From Acinetobacter sp. ANC 4204 (GTDB lineage: Bacteria; Pseudomonadota; Gammaproteobacteria; Pseudomonadales; Moraxellaceae): a DNA stretch of 64,000 nucleotides. The translations under genes and the position numbers were made by a program. Location: the NCBI RefSeq assembly GCF_002135205.1, contig NZ_NEFZ01000007.1:1-64000 (forward strand). Direction: 5' to 3'. Positions 1 to 9,326 of the stretch are shown here, piece after piece. The notes under the pieces are model-generated. The model was not told the origin of the DNA. It ran no database searches and saw nothing but the letters and a program-made list of their open reading frames with translations. Every line of letters starts with the position of its first letter. Position 1 is the first letter of the stretch.

Positions 1-1
1 A

Positions 2-151
2 ATTGCCATCGGTCATCCACTCGGTGCATCGGGTGCGCGTTTAGTCACCACAGCTTTAAACCAGTTAGAACAAACGGGTGGAACCTATGCCTTGTGTTCG
101 ATGTGCATTGGGGTTGGTCAAGGGATTGCTTTGATTATTCAGCGCGTTTAA
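2..151 (+). CDS. catF: Beta-ketoadipyl-CoA thiolase, C-terminal fragment (CatF/PcaF)
   Basis: Only the last 49 codons are in the window; the gene is cut by the window edge, not broken. The reading frame holds the thiolase C-terminal signature GHPLGASGAR and the active-site motif CSMCIGVGQG, where the second cysteine is the acid/base residue of thiolases. The family cleaves 3-oxoadipyl-CoA to succinyl-CoA and acetyl-CoA. The next gene is an enol-lactonase 99 bp downstream. In Acinetobacter the pca operon has pcaB between F and D, whereas the cat operon runs F-D directly, so this is more likely the end of catBCIJFD. That operon assignment is inference, because the upstream genes are not visible. 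Confidence 0.8.
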   Translation: MAIGHPLGASGARLVTTALNQLEQTGGTYALCSMCIGVGQGIALIIQRV

Positions 152-172
152 CCATCCTTCTGATCTGACGTG

Positions 173-219
173 GTGTTTCTACTCATAACACTTATTGCTG
201 ATAACAACAGTAGAAACAC
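173..219 (+). other. Intercistronic stem-loop between thiolase and enol-lactonase
   Basis: A perfect 10-bp inverted repeat, GTGTTTCTAC at 173-182 and GTAGAAACAC at 210-219, encloses a 27-base loop. It is followed at 222-230 by AAAATTTTT, which is not a convincing terminator tail. It lies in the 99-bp space between two genes that should be co-transcribed, so it may be an mRNA processing or stabilising hairpin or a weak attenuator. Only the repeat itself is seen. Confidence 0.5.
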
Positions 220-250
220 TGAAAATTTTTAATGAATTAAGGAAGAACTT

Positions 251-1027
251 ATGCCAAGTTTTACTTCAAATAATGCCGAAATTCACTATCAGACCTTTGG
301 TGATTCAAGAAATCCTGCGCTTGTTTTTTCAAACTCACTGGGTACAAACTTCAACATGTGGAAGCCACAAATCAATTTTTTCCAGAAAAATTATTTCGTG
401 ATTTGCTATGACACTCGTGGGCATGGCCAGTCTTCTGCACCTCAAGGACCTTATGATATTGAACTACTTGGTCTAGACTTGATCCATTTACTCGACCACC
501 TGAACATCGAAAAAGCCATATTTTGCGGCATTTCTATGGGCGGTCTCACAGGTCAGTGGTTAGTCATTCATAAGCCTGAACGTTTCCACCGTGCCATTGT
601 ATGCAATACTTCCGCAAAAATTGGCAGTGAACAGGCTTGGAATGAGCGAGCATCTCTCGTTCGTAGCCAAGGTTTAGAACCGATTGCATCAACGGCCGCG
701 AGCCGTTGGTTTACCGAACCCTTTATCCAAAGCAACGCAGCAACAGTAGCAGCGCTTTCAAACGACTTAGGTGCTGGCAGCCCAGAAGGTTATGCGAGTT
801 GCTGTGAAGCTTTGGCTAAAGCGGATTTACGTGAAAAACTCGAAAGTATTCGAGTACCTCTACTTGTGATTGCAGGTAGTAAAGATCCTGTGACTACAAT
901 CGCCGATGCTCAATACATGGTCAATCATGTACGTAGTAGTGCTTTATTTGAAATAGATGCATCACATATCTCAAATATTGAACAGCCCAAAATTTTCAAT
1001 CAGGTCATCTTGGATTTTATTGCCTAA
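251..1027 (+). CDS. pcaD: 3-oxoadipate enol-lactonase (PcaD/CatD)
   Basis: This 258-aa alpha/beta hydrolase opens 3-oxoadipate enol-lactone to 3-oxoadipate, the step before CoA activation in the beta-ketoadipate pathway. It acts in the cytoplasm. The fold signature is complete: NSLGTNFNMW near the oxyanion hole, nucleophile elbow GISMGG at about residue 95, the acid in GSKDPV at about residue 216, and the base in DASHISN near the C terminus. The ATG at 251 has a GGAAG ribosome binding site and gives the usual family length. The thiolase gene is directly upstream and a strong terminator follows at once, so it is the last gene of the operon. The lack of pcaB upstream favours the cat copy, so CatD is the more specific name. 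Confidence 0.88.
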   Translation: MPSFTSNNAEIHYQTFGDSRNPALVFSNSLGTNFNMWKPQINFFQKNYFVICYDTRGHGQSSAPQGPYDIELLGLDLIHLLDHLNIEKAIFCGISMGGLTGQWLVIHKPERFHRAIVCNTSAKIGSEQAWNERASLVRSQGLEPIASTAASRWFTEPFIQSNAATVAALSNDLGAGSPEGYASCCEALAKADLREKLESIRVPLLVIAGSKDPVTTIADAQYMVNHVRSSALFEIDASHISNIEQPKIFNQVILDFIA

Positions 1028-1041
1028 TCGTTTTACCTGAT

Positions 1042-1072
1042 AAAAAAACAGCTCATTGCGGGCTGTTTTTTA
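1042..1072 (+). terminator. Rho-independent terminator of the beta-ketoadipate operon
   Basis: The arms AAAAAACAGC and GCTGTTTTTT enclose a short loop, and the 3' arm runs into a T tract. It lies 15 bases after the enol-lactonase stop codon. Confidence 0.85.
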
Positions 1073-1079
1073 TATTTCT

Positions 1080-2030
1080 GTCGTCAGCGAATTAAAAACT
1101 GCATATAAAACAACCATAAATACTTATGTATTTTAGACCTTTTCCGACTCTATCGTACTTATTGCCAATACCCAACCTGCACTACTCTGCTACTTTTGTC
1201 ATGATCAAGAACGCTCTCGTGAACAAAATAGCCAATCATGGCGTGATTGAGCCAATCTTTGGATCAAAAAACCATATGAAATGACTGTATTTTTTTTACC
1301 CAAAACCAAGTATTCAGACATACAAGCTACAATTCACTCACAACTAAACATAGGCAAAAAAAACAAGTCGAAAACTAAAGAAATAACTATAGCTTTAGGC
1401 TTGGCCACATCCCGCCTAGGATAATTCCATTATTTTCATAACATGTAACTGTCAGAATACATCCGTGAATAAAATAAAGCATTTCTAAATATTGATGTAA
1501 CAAACTTATGTTTTATTTAAAGAAAGTGATGTTATATTTCTATTCACTTTAGAAAATATGCTGCTTTATAAAGACTTTGAAATCTGATTTATTCGAGCCT
1601 GCGCGATAATGCGGTTTGATAGCCAAGTCAGCAGATACAAACACTTTCAGACAGTACTGTTATTTTGATATACAGTGTTAGCACTTAAAAATCGGTTAAG
1701 ATACTGTAATAAATTTCAGCGTGATCAACAGAATCATACTGTTTTTCGCATGGGTAACTACGTCATTTACATGCTGTAAACCTAAAACAAAAATGCAGTT
1801 TTTGGTCAATTTAACTTACAATGTAAAAAAGAGTAATCATTCGAAAATTTGTAATCTTTTAACATTGCCAATTCCTTGCAAAATTTACATTATATTGCCG
1901 AAGTTTGGCACTAAGCATCTACGTCAATTCAAACAAACTATAAAAAAAATGTAGAACTTTATGCCATAATACGCAAACTTTGCAGCCATCTTGCAAAGAA
2001 TTATTGCAACTTATAAATGGAGCAAGCTAA
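1080..2030. other. Gene-poor intergenic region upstream of aroQ
   Basis: About 950 bp of AT-rich DNA holds no reading frame I can support. A 77-codon GTG-initiated frame at 1721-1954 has low-complexity AT-rich composition and no recognisable motif. On the minus strand around 1150-1270 there is a short open stretch encoding roughly GYFVHESVLDHDKSS that stops at TAA; it could be a gene remnant but I do not recognise it. The aroQ-accBC promoter should lie in the last part; I cannot fix its boxes with confidence. Confidence 0.4.
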
Positions 2031-2486
2031 ATGAGTTCGACCATTTTGGTTATTCATGGACCGAATCTAAATTTGCTAGGAATGCGTGAACCAGAAGTTT
2101 ATGGCTCTCTAACGCTGAAAGACATCAACCAACAACTCATCGCCCAAGCTAAACATGCTTCCATTTCTCTCGACACTTTCCAAAGTAATTGGGAAGGTGC
2201 CATTGTCGACCGTATTCATCAAGCCCAAGCGGATGGCGTGCAATTTATTATTATCAATCCTGCTGCGCTCACCCACACTTCCGTGGCAATTCGTGATGCG
2301 CTACTTGGTGTAGCCATTCCATTTATTGAAGTTCATTTATCAAATGTTCATGCGCGCGAAGCGTTTAGACATCATTCATATTTATCAGATAAAGCCATTG
2401 GCGTGATTTGTGGCTTAGGCGCTCAAGGTTATAGCGCTGCGCTCAATTACGCTCTCAACAAAATTCAATCCTCTACGCAATCATAA
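2031..2486 (+). CDS. aroQ: Type II 3-dehydroquinate dehydratase
   Basis: This 151-aa protein converts 3-dehydroquinate to 3-dehydroshikimate in the shikimate pathway; type II enzymes are dodecamers. The N-terminal signature [16 protein letters not shown] carries the active-site Asn and Tyr. [15 protein letters not shown] and [16 protein letters not shown] are conserved, and [20 protein letters not shown] holds the catalytic His and the lid residues. The length is typical and GGAG precedes the ATG. It sits 16 bp upstream of accB in the common gammaproteobacterial order aroQ-accB-accC, so the three genes are probably co-transcribed. Nothing is missing or odd. Confidence 0.96.
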   Translation: MSSTILVIHGPNLNLLGMREPEVYGSLTLKDINQQLIAQAKHASISLDTFQSNWEGAIVDRIHQAQADGVQFIIINPAALTHTSVAIRDALLGVAIPFIEVHLSNVHAREAFRHHSYLSDKAIGVICGLGAQGYSAALNYALNKIQSSTQS

Positions 2487-2502
2487 TTAGGAATACTGTC
2501 AC

Positions 2503-2922
2503 ATGGATATTCGTAAAATCAAGAAACTCATCGACCTGATGATTGAATCTGACTTACAAGCGATTGAAGTTAAAGAAGGCGATCAATCTATTGCTCTTAC
2601 TCGTCGCAGTCCAGTTGTTGCAACTGGTGCTCCTGTTGCTATGGCTGCTCCTGTTGCCCAAGCTCCAGCAGCAAAAACACCACGTGGTGCTGTAGAAACT
2701 TCTCCAATGGTTGGTGTGTTCTATGCTGCTCCTAGCCCAGGTGAAGCGCCATTTGTTAAAGTCGGTCAAACAATCACGGCTGGTGAAACACTTGGTATTA
2801 TCGAAGCAATGAAAATCATGAACCCGATTGAAGCAACGCAAAGCGGTGTAGTTGAAGAAATTTTAGTGAAAAACGGCGAAGTGATCCAATTCGGTCAACC
2901 ATTATTCCGCTACCGCGCGTAA
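2503..2922 (+). CDS. accB: Acetyl-CoA carboxylase biotin carboxyl carrier protein
   Basis: This 139-aa BCCP subunit carries biotin between the carboxylase and carboxyltransferase halves of acetyl-CoA carboxylase, the first committed step of fatty acid synthesis. An N-terminal segment with [15 protein letters not shown] is followed by an Ala/Pro-rich linker (about residues 40-60). The biotinyl domain starts at [21 protein letters not shown] and has the biotinylation motif EAMKIMN, with Lys at about residue 106. The insert between PSPGEAPF and KVGQ is the thumb typical of BCCP. It is 16 bp from accC and shares its operon with aroQ. Confidence 0.96.
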   Translation: MDIRKIKKLIDLMIESDLQAIEVKEGDQSIALTRRSPVVATGAPVAMAAPVAQAPAAKTPRGAVETSPMVGVFYAAPSPGEAPFVKVGQTITAGETLGIIEAMKIMNPIEATQSGVVEEILVKNGEVIQFGQPLFRYRA

Positions 2923-2938
2923 TAGACGGGGACTCATA

Positions 2939-4303
2939 ATGTTGCAAAAAGTTTTAATTGCAAACCGTGGTGAAATTGCCCTGCGCATCACCCGTGCCTG
3001 CAAAACTTTAGGGATTAAGACTGTAGGGATCTATTCAGATGCTGACAAAGACTTAATGCACCTACGTTTTGTAGATGAAGCAGTATGTATTGGACCAGGT
3101 GCAAGCAGTGAAAGCTACTTGAATATTCCTGCCATTATTACAGCAGCTGAAATTTCAGGTGCAGATGCCATTCACCCAGGTTATGGCTTCTTATCAGAAA
3201 ATGCTGAATTTGCTGAAATTGTAGAAAACTCAGGTTTCATTTTTATTGGACCACGCCCTGAACATATTCGTTTGATGGGTAACAAAGTTTCTGCCATTAC
3301 CGCAATGCGTAAGGCAGGTGTTCCAACCGTACCGGGATCTGCAAATGCAGTTACACCTCAAAATGCTTTAGCAGAAGCCAAAGAAATTGGTTTCCCATTG
3401 ATCGTGAAAGCTGCTTCTGGTGGTGGTGGTCGTGGTATGCGTATTGTAGAACGTGTCGACACCCTACTTGAATCTGTTCAAGCTGCACAGCGTGATGCTG
3501 AAATGTGGTTTGGCGATGACACGGTGTATATGGAACGTTTCCTGCAAACACCTCGTCACGTTGAAGTTCAAGTTCTTGCTGACGGTAATGGTCACGCGAT
3601 TCATCTCTATGACCGCGACTGCTCTTTACAGCGCCGCCATCAGAAAGTGTTAGAAGAAGCGCCTGCACCAAACTTACCTGAGCAAGCACGTGCTGACATT
3701 TTAGAAGCTTGCGTAAATGCTTGTAAATTAATGCAATACCGTGGTGCAGGTACCTTTGAGTTCTTGTTTGAAGATGGTGAATTCTTCTTTATTGAGATGA
3801 ATACACGTGTTCAAGTTGAGCACCCTGTAACTGAAATGGTGACAGGTATCGACATTATTGAACAACAGCTCCGCATTGCTGGTGGTTTGGGTCTTGAAAT
3901 TGAACAAGATCAAGTTGAAGTCAAAGGCCATGCGATTGAATGTCGTATCAATGCTGAAGATCCAACGACCTTCTTACCTTCACCAGGTAAAATTGAGAAT
4001 TTTTATGTACCAGGTGGTGCAGGTATTCGTCTTGATTCACATATCTATCAAGGCTATAGCATTCCACCTTATTATGACTCGATGATTGCGAAGCTAATTG
4101 CGCACGGTAAAGATCGTAAAACATCTCTTGCACGTATGCGCCAAGCACTTGATGAAATGATTTTGACTGGAATTAAAACCAATATTCCATTGCACAAAGA
4201 TTTGATTCTTCAAGATAAAAAGTTCTGCGAACAAGCGATGGATATTCACTATCTTGAGAAACACTTGTTAAAGCAAATTGAAGGTCATCAAGATAAAGAC
4301 TAA
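2939..4303 (+). CDS. accC: Acetyl-CoA carboxylase biotin carboxylase subunit
   Basis: This 454-aa ATP-grasp enzyme carboxylates the biotin on AccB using bicarbonate and ATP. Its N-terminal domain starts [19 protein letters not shown], the glycine-rich ATP loop is [12 protein letters not shown] near residue 160, the catalytic stretch [18 protein letters not shown] is at about 285-305, and the C-terminal part follows ECRINAEDP. The length matches the single-subunit bacterial enzyme. It is 16 bp downstream of accB and ended by a strong terminator 24 bases after the stop. It is homologous to the N-terminal third of the large carboxylase encoded at 5048-8653. Confidence 0.97.
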   Translation: MLQKVLIANRGEIALRITRACKTLGIKTVGIYSDADKDLMHLRFVDEAVCIGPGASSESYLNIPAIITAAEISGADAIHPGYGFLSENAEFAEIVENSGFIFIGPRPEHIRLMGNKVSAITAMRKAGVPTVPGSANAVTPQNALAEAKEIGFPLIVKAASGGGGRGMRIVERVDTLLESVQAAQRDAEMWFGDDTVYMERFLQTPRHVEVQVLADGNGHAIHLYDRDCSLQRRHQKVLEEAPAPNLPEQARADILEACVNACKLMQYRGAGTFEFLFEDGEFFFIEMNTRVQVEHPVTEMVTGIDIIEQQLRIAGGLGLEIEQDQVEVKGHAIECRINAEDPTTFLPSPGKIENFYVPGGAGIRLDSHIYQGYSIPPYYDSMIAKLIAHGKDRKTSLARMRQALDEMILTGIKTNIPLHKDLILQDKKFCEQAMDIHYLEKHLLKQIEGHQDKD

Positions 4304-4326
4304 TCTAAAGAGTTAATTAGTCTTTC

Positions 4327-4359
4327 TAAAAAAAACCGCGATTAATCGCGGTTTTTTTA
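4327..4359 (+). terminator. Terminator of aroQ-accBC
   Basis: A perfect hairpin, AAAACCGCGATT / AATCGCGGTTTT, is followed by T residues 24-30 bases after the accC stop. A-rich sequence on the other side means it could also serve the convergent gene at 4376-4852. Confidence 0.9.
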
Positions 4360-4375
4360 TAGATAATACAAATGC

Positions 4376-4852
4376 TTAAGGCAAAACACGGCGTAGTGTT
4401 GCAAAGCACTGCTGACCTTTATCATTGGCACAGAAATTAATGGTTGATGGGCTTTTCCATTTCACAAAGTATTGAGACATTTCACCAGATTGATCTTCTT
4501 TTAAGCCAGAACAATCGACTTCATTATTATCATACTTCACTTGCAAAATGAGTGCGGGCAACTGAACATTTTGATCGTTTGACGGTTGATAGTCGTAAAT
4601 TCCTGTAGACCATTCCTCGCCACTTTTGATCACGACATCGCTATTACTTTTAAAATTATAGTATTCAACGCATTTCCTGTTGTTTGGTAGCTCCATTCCC
4701 CACAAACCCACGATTTCTGGGCGAGTCATCACGCGAATATTATTTTGATTTGATGCTTGAGTGACCTCAGTCTGATTTGGCGTATTTGCCATAACTACTG
4801 ATGTAGTTAACATGAATAACATGCCGAGTAATGTTTTTTTCATACAAGCCAT
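4376..4852 (-). CDS. Small secreted protein of unknown function
   Basis: The 158-aa product starts with a lysine pair and a hydrophobic stretch (KKTLLGMLFMLTTSVVMA) ending at a likely signal peptidase I site before NTPNQ, so it is probably periplasmic. The rest is polar, with a conserved-looking GLWGMELPNNRKCVEYYNF region and five cysteines in the mature part (about C61, C114, C141, C148, C149 counting from the first Met), which could form disulfides. Two ATGs three codons apart (4852 and 4843) are both possible; the second begins MKKTLLG and looks more natural. I do not recognise the family. It stands alone between two operons, and its neighbours suggest no function. Confidence 0.75.
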   Translation of the reverse strand: MACMKKTLLGMLFMLTTSVVMANTPNQTEVTQASNQNNIRVMTRPEIVGLWGMELPNNRKCVEYYNFKSNSDVVIKSGEEWSTGIYDYQPSNDQNVQLPALILQVKYDNNEVDCSGLKEDQSGEMSQYFVKWKSPSTINFCANDKGQQCFATLRRVLP

Positions 4853-5000
4853 AATGTTTTTTAGCGTCGTACTAAATTAGCATATTTTCATGCAAAACAT
4901 CATTTTATAACCATTTCATAACAATCTATTTTCTGCTACGCATCGGAAGCTTTATTTAACAAAATGATGTAGTGATTGGATTCATCTGCTTTGAAACGCA

Positions 5001-5028
5001 ATAAAAAGGACTGCCCTAGCAATCCTTT
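5001..5028 (-). terminator. Terminator of the guanidine/urea carboxylase operon
   Basis: Read on the minus strand, AAAGGATTGC pairs with GCAGTCCTTT (10 bp, one G-U) around a TAGG loop and runs into TTTTATT. It lies 20 bases after the carboxylase stop codon and marks the end of the operon, with no allophanate hydrolase gene included. Confidence 0.8.
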
Positions 5029-5047
5029 CATTTAGGAATATTTGAGT

Positions 5048-8000
5048 TTAAGCAACAGGGGCTAACGTAAACAGCACCTGACCTGTTTTGACCGTTTGTC
5101 CTTTTTCAATAGTAATGGACTCAACACGCATACGTTCTGGGGCAATAATTGGAATTTCAATTTTCATAGCTTCAATCACAGCTAATGTCGCTCCTTCTTC
5201 TACCACATCTCCAGAATTACACTCAATTTTCCAAATAGAACCCGGCATGTGCGACTCTACTGCACAGCCACCTTCAGGAATCTGAATTTCACTGTCATCT
5301 AAAACCGCATCAATACTTTCAGAAACATATTCAACCAAACCTGCTGCATGCCAACGACGGCGTTCCTCATCAAAGTTCGCTTGCTGTACTGCTTTAAAAC
5401 TTGAAATGGATGCTGCATTTTCAATGAGGAAATCATTATATTCTTTTAGATTTAAAACCCCATCTTCCACACGGAGCTTTAAGCGCCCTGCTTTAAAGTC
5501 TTCCCGCATTTGCATCAATTCTGTTTCAGATACTTCATAAAATTTAATTTGATCAAAAAAGCGCAGTAACCATGGCTTATCCTGTTCAAAGTCTGGATTT
5601 TTGCGGTAACGACTCCACATTTGGGTGGTACGCCCAACAAACTGATAACCGCCAGGGCCTTCCATGCCATAGACACACATATACGCTCCACCGATGCCGA
5701 CTGCATTTTCAGGCGTCCATGTACGTGCAGGATTATATTTGGTGGTTACTAAACGATGGCGTGGATCCAGTGGTGTTGCCACAGGTGCCCCTAAGTAAAC
5801 ATCCCCCAAGCCCATGACCAAATAATTGGTACTATACACAACATCCTTCACCGCTTGTTTTGACTCTAGTCCATTGATGCGGCGGATAAATTCAATATTA
5901 TCTGGACACCACGGCGCATCTGGACGTACCGTTTGCATATAGCGCTCAGTTGCCAGCTGGGTTTGCGAGTCTTCCCAAGCCAAAGGTAAATAGACTGTGC
6001 GTGACGGCACTTCCATTGCGGTCACGTCAGGCAATTCATTTTCTGCTTGCTGTAAAAGCCACAATAAATGTTTTTGATCAAGTTTTAATGAGTCAAAATG
6101 AATTTGTAGCGAACGAATTCCTGGGGTTAAATCAATAATCCCTTCGATACTTTGGTCTTTGACCCATTGCATTAAAGCGTGAATACGGAAACGTAAATTG
6201 AGGTCTAAAACCAACTCTCCGTATTCAACCAATAAATAACTGTTCCCTGCGGGGCGATAAGTCACATCAGGTGCAGCGTTCACACCTTTTAGAGTCGCCA
6301 AAACTGCATCTGAGAGTGTGTCCATTTCAGCATGCAAGCTTGGGGCAAAATCTACATTTTCAGTCGTATCCGCTTTTAACGCGGCATGATATTTTTGATT
6401 TAATGCTTGAGCTTGATCATAAGAAATTGGGATAAATTTAACTTTATCCCCCGCTTTAAGCTGACCAATTTTCCATAGTTCTGAACTAACCACCACCGCT
6501 GGGCAAACGAAACCGCCTAAGCTTGGACCATCGGGCCCTAAAATAATCGGCATATCTCCAGTGAAGTCAATCGCGCCAATGGCATAAGCATTATCATGAA
6601 TATTCGAAGGATGTAGTCCTGCCTCACCACCATCGGTACGTGCCCATTCAGGTTTTTCCCCCACTAAGCGGATGCCTGTACGACTTGAGTTAAAGTGAAT
6701 TTCAAACTCTTGCTCAAAGAAGCGCTCAATATCACGTTTAGTAAAAAAGTCGGGCGCACCATGCGGTCCATACATCACCGCGATGTTCCAAGCATTGCTA
6801 AAGCTTGGTACCTGTGCTGCGCTGAGTGCAACAGTTTCTGCTGAGGTATAAGCCGTAATGGGCAACATATCTCCAATGAGTAAATTGCGTCCTGCGTGAC
6901 CACCAAACTGACCTAAAGTAAAAGTCGCTTGCGAGCCTAAATAGGCGGGTACATTCAGCCCGCCTTTAATACCAATATAACTGCGACAACCTGTGGTGAT
7001 TTTACCCGTTTTAAGGATTTGCCCTTTTTTAACATTAAGGGTCTGCCACATGGCAACGTCGACACCATCCAATGTCGCAAACATCTCACCACCCGTAATC
7101 ACGATTTGGCTGTCACAGTGAAACTTTAAAGTTGGGCCTTGTAATGTACATTCTAGCCCTGCGGTATTAAATGAATTCCCCAATAGTTGATTGGCTATAT
7201 TTAAAGATAAAGGATCAATCGCACCCGATGGTGGCACTCCAACATCCCAGTAACCCAAACGACCATTGACGTCTTGTATTGAGGTTTGAATACCTGACTG
7301 TAACACCTCAATTTTTTGGGTTTTCCACTCAAAAGTATTTAAAAAACGTGTGGTCTGTATCCCTGTTTTAAACACGTCACAGTCAATAATATTTTGTAAA
7401 TACTCAAGATTAGTTTCAATTCCTGCCACTGAAGTTTTTGCCAAAGTATCACTCATGGCTTGAATTGCCCTTTCACGGTTCTCACAGGTCACAATGATTT
7501 TGGCAATCATCGGATCATAAAAGGAAGATACATTTGAACCTGTTTCGACCCATGTTTCATTGCGTGCTTGTGGGTCAAAGTCGACATAAGTCAGTAAGCC
7601 AGCACTGGGTTGAAAGTTCTTAATTGGATCTTCAGCATATAAACGGACTTGAATCGAATGACCTTTAGATTTAAGCGCCTCTATCGGTGCAGTCCAGTCA
7701 CCGCTACCTAAAGTGACCATCCATTCCACAAGGTCTACACCAAACACTTGCTCGGTCACACCATGTTCAACTTGTAGGCGTGTATTCACCTCCAAGAAAT
7801 AGAATTTTTGGGTGTCAGTATCCATCACAAATTCAACCGTACCTGCCGAACGGTAATTCACTGACTGCATCAGTTGAATTGCAACACCTTGAATATAATC
7901 ACGTTGTTCATCATTTAAATGCGGTGCTGGAGTTTCCTCAATTACTTTCTGATTACGGCGCTGTACTGAACAGTCTCGCTCTCCCAAAGCCAAAACCAAA

Positions 8001-8653
8001 CCTTGGCCATCCCCAAAGATTTGGACTTCAATATGCCGCGCATTTTCTACAAACTTTTCTAAATACAAACCTGCATCTTTAAAATTGGCTTGTGCCAAAT
8101 AAGATACGGTTGCATAAGCATCTTTCAACTCAACTTCGTTCCACACCAAACGCATACCAATACCGCCACCACCTGCGGTACTTTTCAGCATAACGGGATA
8201 GCCGATACGATTTGCTTCGATCAGTGCTTCCGCTTCGTCTGCTAAAAGCTGGCTACCCGGTAACAATGGCACATCCGCCTGAATGGCAAGTTCGCGTGCG
8301 GTATGCTTTAAACCAAAACTACGCATTTGTGCAGAATTTGGCCCTAAAAACACAATGCCCTGTGACTCACACAAGTCACAAAATTCGGCATTTTCAGACA
8401 GGAATCCATAACCCGGATGAATGGCTTCAGCGCCCGTCTCTTTGGCAACCTGTAAAATTTTTTCAATATTTAAATAACTTTGACTGGCTGGGCTATCACC
8501 AATAAATACCGCTTCATCAGCCAAAGTCACATGTAAGGAATCACGATCTGCTTCTGAATACACCGCAACAGACTGAATGCCTAAATTCTTTAATGTACGA
8601 ATTACTCGGCAGGCAATTGCACCACGGTTGGCAATGAGAACTTTTTTAAACAT
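5048..8653 (-). CDS. Biotin-dependent guanidine carboxylase (urea carboxylase family)
   Basis: This 1201-aa protein has the full urea-carboxylase architecture. The biotin carboxylase domain is at about 1-450 (start [20 protein letters not shown] loop KSTAGGGGIGMR, EVNTRLQVEHGVTE). The KipA/KipI-type carboxyltransferase halves follow at about 460-790 and 820-1060. The C-terminal biotinyl domain carries EAMKIE with the biotinylated Lys at 1164. The family carboxylates urea to allophanate or guanidine to carboxyguanidine. Two facts favour guanidine: the operon opens with a guanidine-I riboswitch, and the two upstream genes are DUF1989 proteins, a family reported to form carboxyguanidine deiminase. 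TAAGGAG precedes the ATG, and the gap to the upstream gene is only 5 bp. No allophanate hydrolase gene follows. Substrate preference between urea and guanidine cannot be settled by reading alone. Confidence 0.9.
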   Translation of the reverse strand: MFKKVLIANRGAIACRVIRTLKNLGIQSVAVYSEADRDSLHVTLADEAVFIGDSPASQSYLNIEKILQVAKETGAEAIHPGYGFLSENAEFCDLCESQGIVFLGPNSAQMRSFGLKHTARELAIQADVPLLPGSQLLADEAEALIEANRIGYPVMLKSTAGGGGIGMRLVWNEVELKDAYATVSYLAQANFKDAGLYLEKFVENARHIEVQIFGDGQGLVLALGERDCSVQRRNQKVIEETPAPHLNDEQRDYIQGVAIQLMQSVNYRSAGTVEFVMDTDTQKFYFLEVNTRLQVEHGVTEQVFGVDLVEWMVTLGSGDWTAPIEALKSKGHSIQVRLYAEDPIKNFQPSAGLLTYVDFDPQARNETWVETGSNVSSFYDPMIAKIIVTCENRERAIQAMSDTLAKTSVAGIETNLEYLQNIIDCDVFKTGIQTTRFLNTFEWKTQKIEVLQSGIQTSIQDVNGRLGYWDVGVPPSGAIDPLSLNIANQLLGNSFNTAGLECTLQGPTLKFHCDSQIVITGGEMFATLDGVDVAMWQTLNVKKGQILKTGKITTGCRSYIGIKGGLNVPAYLGSQATFTLGQFGGHAGRNLLIGDMLPITAYTSAETVALSAAQVPSFSNAWNIAVMYGPHGAPDFFTKRDIERFFEQEFEIHFNSSRTGIRLVGEKPEWARTDGGEAGLHPSNIHDNAYAIGAIDFTGDMPIILGPDGPSLGGFVCPAVVVSSELWKIGQLKAGDKVKFIPISYDQAQALNQKYHAALKADTTENVDFAPSLHAEMDTLSDAVLATLKGVNAAPDVTYRPAGNSYLLVEYGELVLDLNLRFRIHALMQWVKDQSIEGIIDLTPGIRSLQIHFDSLKLDQKHLLWLLQQAENELPDVTAMEVPSRTVYLPLAWEDSQTQLATERYMQTVRPDAPWCPDNIEFIRRINGLESKQAVKDVVYSTNYLVMGLGDVYLGAPVATPLDPRHRLVTTKYNPARTWTPENAVGIGGAYMCVYGMEGPGGYQFVGRTTQMWSRYRKNPDFEQDKPWLLRFFDQIKFYEVSETELMQMREDFKAGRLKLRVEDGVLNLKEYNDFLIENAASISSFKAVQQANFDEERRRWHAAGLVEYVSESIDAVLDDSEIQIPEGGCAVESHMPGSIWKIECNSGDVVEEGATLAVIEAMKIEIPIIAPERMRVESITIEKGQTVKTGQVLFTLAPVA

Positions 8654-8658
8654 GCTAA

Positions 8659-9309
8659 TTACTCCTTACCTTCACGCACAATCAGTTGAATTTTGGTCGG
8701 GTTATAGGCATTACATGGATTGTTCAGCTGCGGGCAGTTAGAAATCAGCACGATAAGATCCATCTCCGCTTGAATTTCAACATATTTACCGGGTGCCGAT
8801 ATTCCATCGTCAAATTTGAGATGTCCCTCACTGCTCACAGGAACATTCATAAAGAAATTAATATTCGGCCCAATATGACGAACATTCAGTCCATGCTTTT
8901 TCGCAATTGGGTGCAAAGCTAAAGCTGTCATAAAGTTATTGCGACAGCTGTGCATCGGAAATGTGTCGTGTGCATAACGTACGGTGTTACTTTCACATGA
9001 ACAAGCGCCACCCAAGGTGTCATGACGACCACAGTTATCATCATGGATCGTGGCAATTTTGTTGCCATAGTTGGTATATAGAGCTGTGCCTTTTTCGAGA
9101 TAAATCTGCTGATTGATGGCTAAAGTATCAGTTGCACTGTAACGCTCTTCAGGGTTGCTCGCAGAAATAAATAAGGTATCGACCGCTTGATTGCCTTCGA
9201 GATCAATAATACGGAAATACTGCCCTTTCTTGACTTCACCCATCCATGCCTCACCCGCTGGACAGACTTCATTTAAAACAGCTTGATCAAATGCTTGTAA
9301 AATGGTCAT
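8659..9309 (-). CDS. cgdB: DUF1989 protein, probable carboxyguanidine deiminase subunit (UAAP2)
   Basis: The 216-aa product is a DUF1989 / urea carboxylase-associated protein 2. Conserved features are GQYFRIIDLEGNQAVDTLF near the N terminus, the metal-ligand-like cluster DDNCGRHDTLGGACSCESN at about 93-108, HSCRNNFMTAL at about 121-131, and a late Cys pair in SNCPQLNNPCNAYNP. The family pair has been shown in Pseudomonas to deiminate carboxyguanidine to allophanate, which explains why it travels with urea-carboxylase-like enzymes. AAGGAGAG lies 6 bases before the ATG. Spacing is 17 bp to the gene upstream and 5 bp to the carboxylase downstream, so translation is probably coupled. I assign the letter B by gene order only. 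Confidence 0.85.
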   Translation of the reverse strand: MTILQAFDQAVLNEVCPAGEAWMGEVKKGQYFRIIDLEGNQAVDTLFISASNPEERYSATDTLAINQQIYLEKGTALYTNYGNKIATIHDDNCGRHDTLGGACSCESNTVRYAHDTFPMHSCRNNFMTALALHPIAKKHGLNVRHIGPNINFFMNVPVSSEGHLKFDDGISAPGKYVEIQAEMDLIVLISNCPQLNNPCNAYNPTKIQLIVREGKE

Positions 9310-9326
9310 GTGTACTCTCCTTGGGC

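Noticed and set aside
1721..1954. 77-codon GTG-initiated frame before aroQ
   Set aside because: AT-rich composition, no ribosome binding site and no recognisable features; likely chance.
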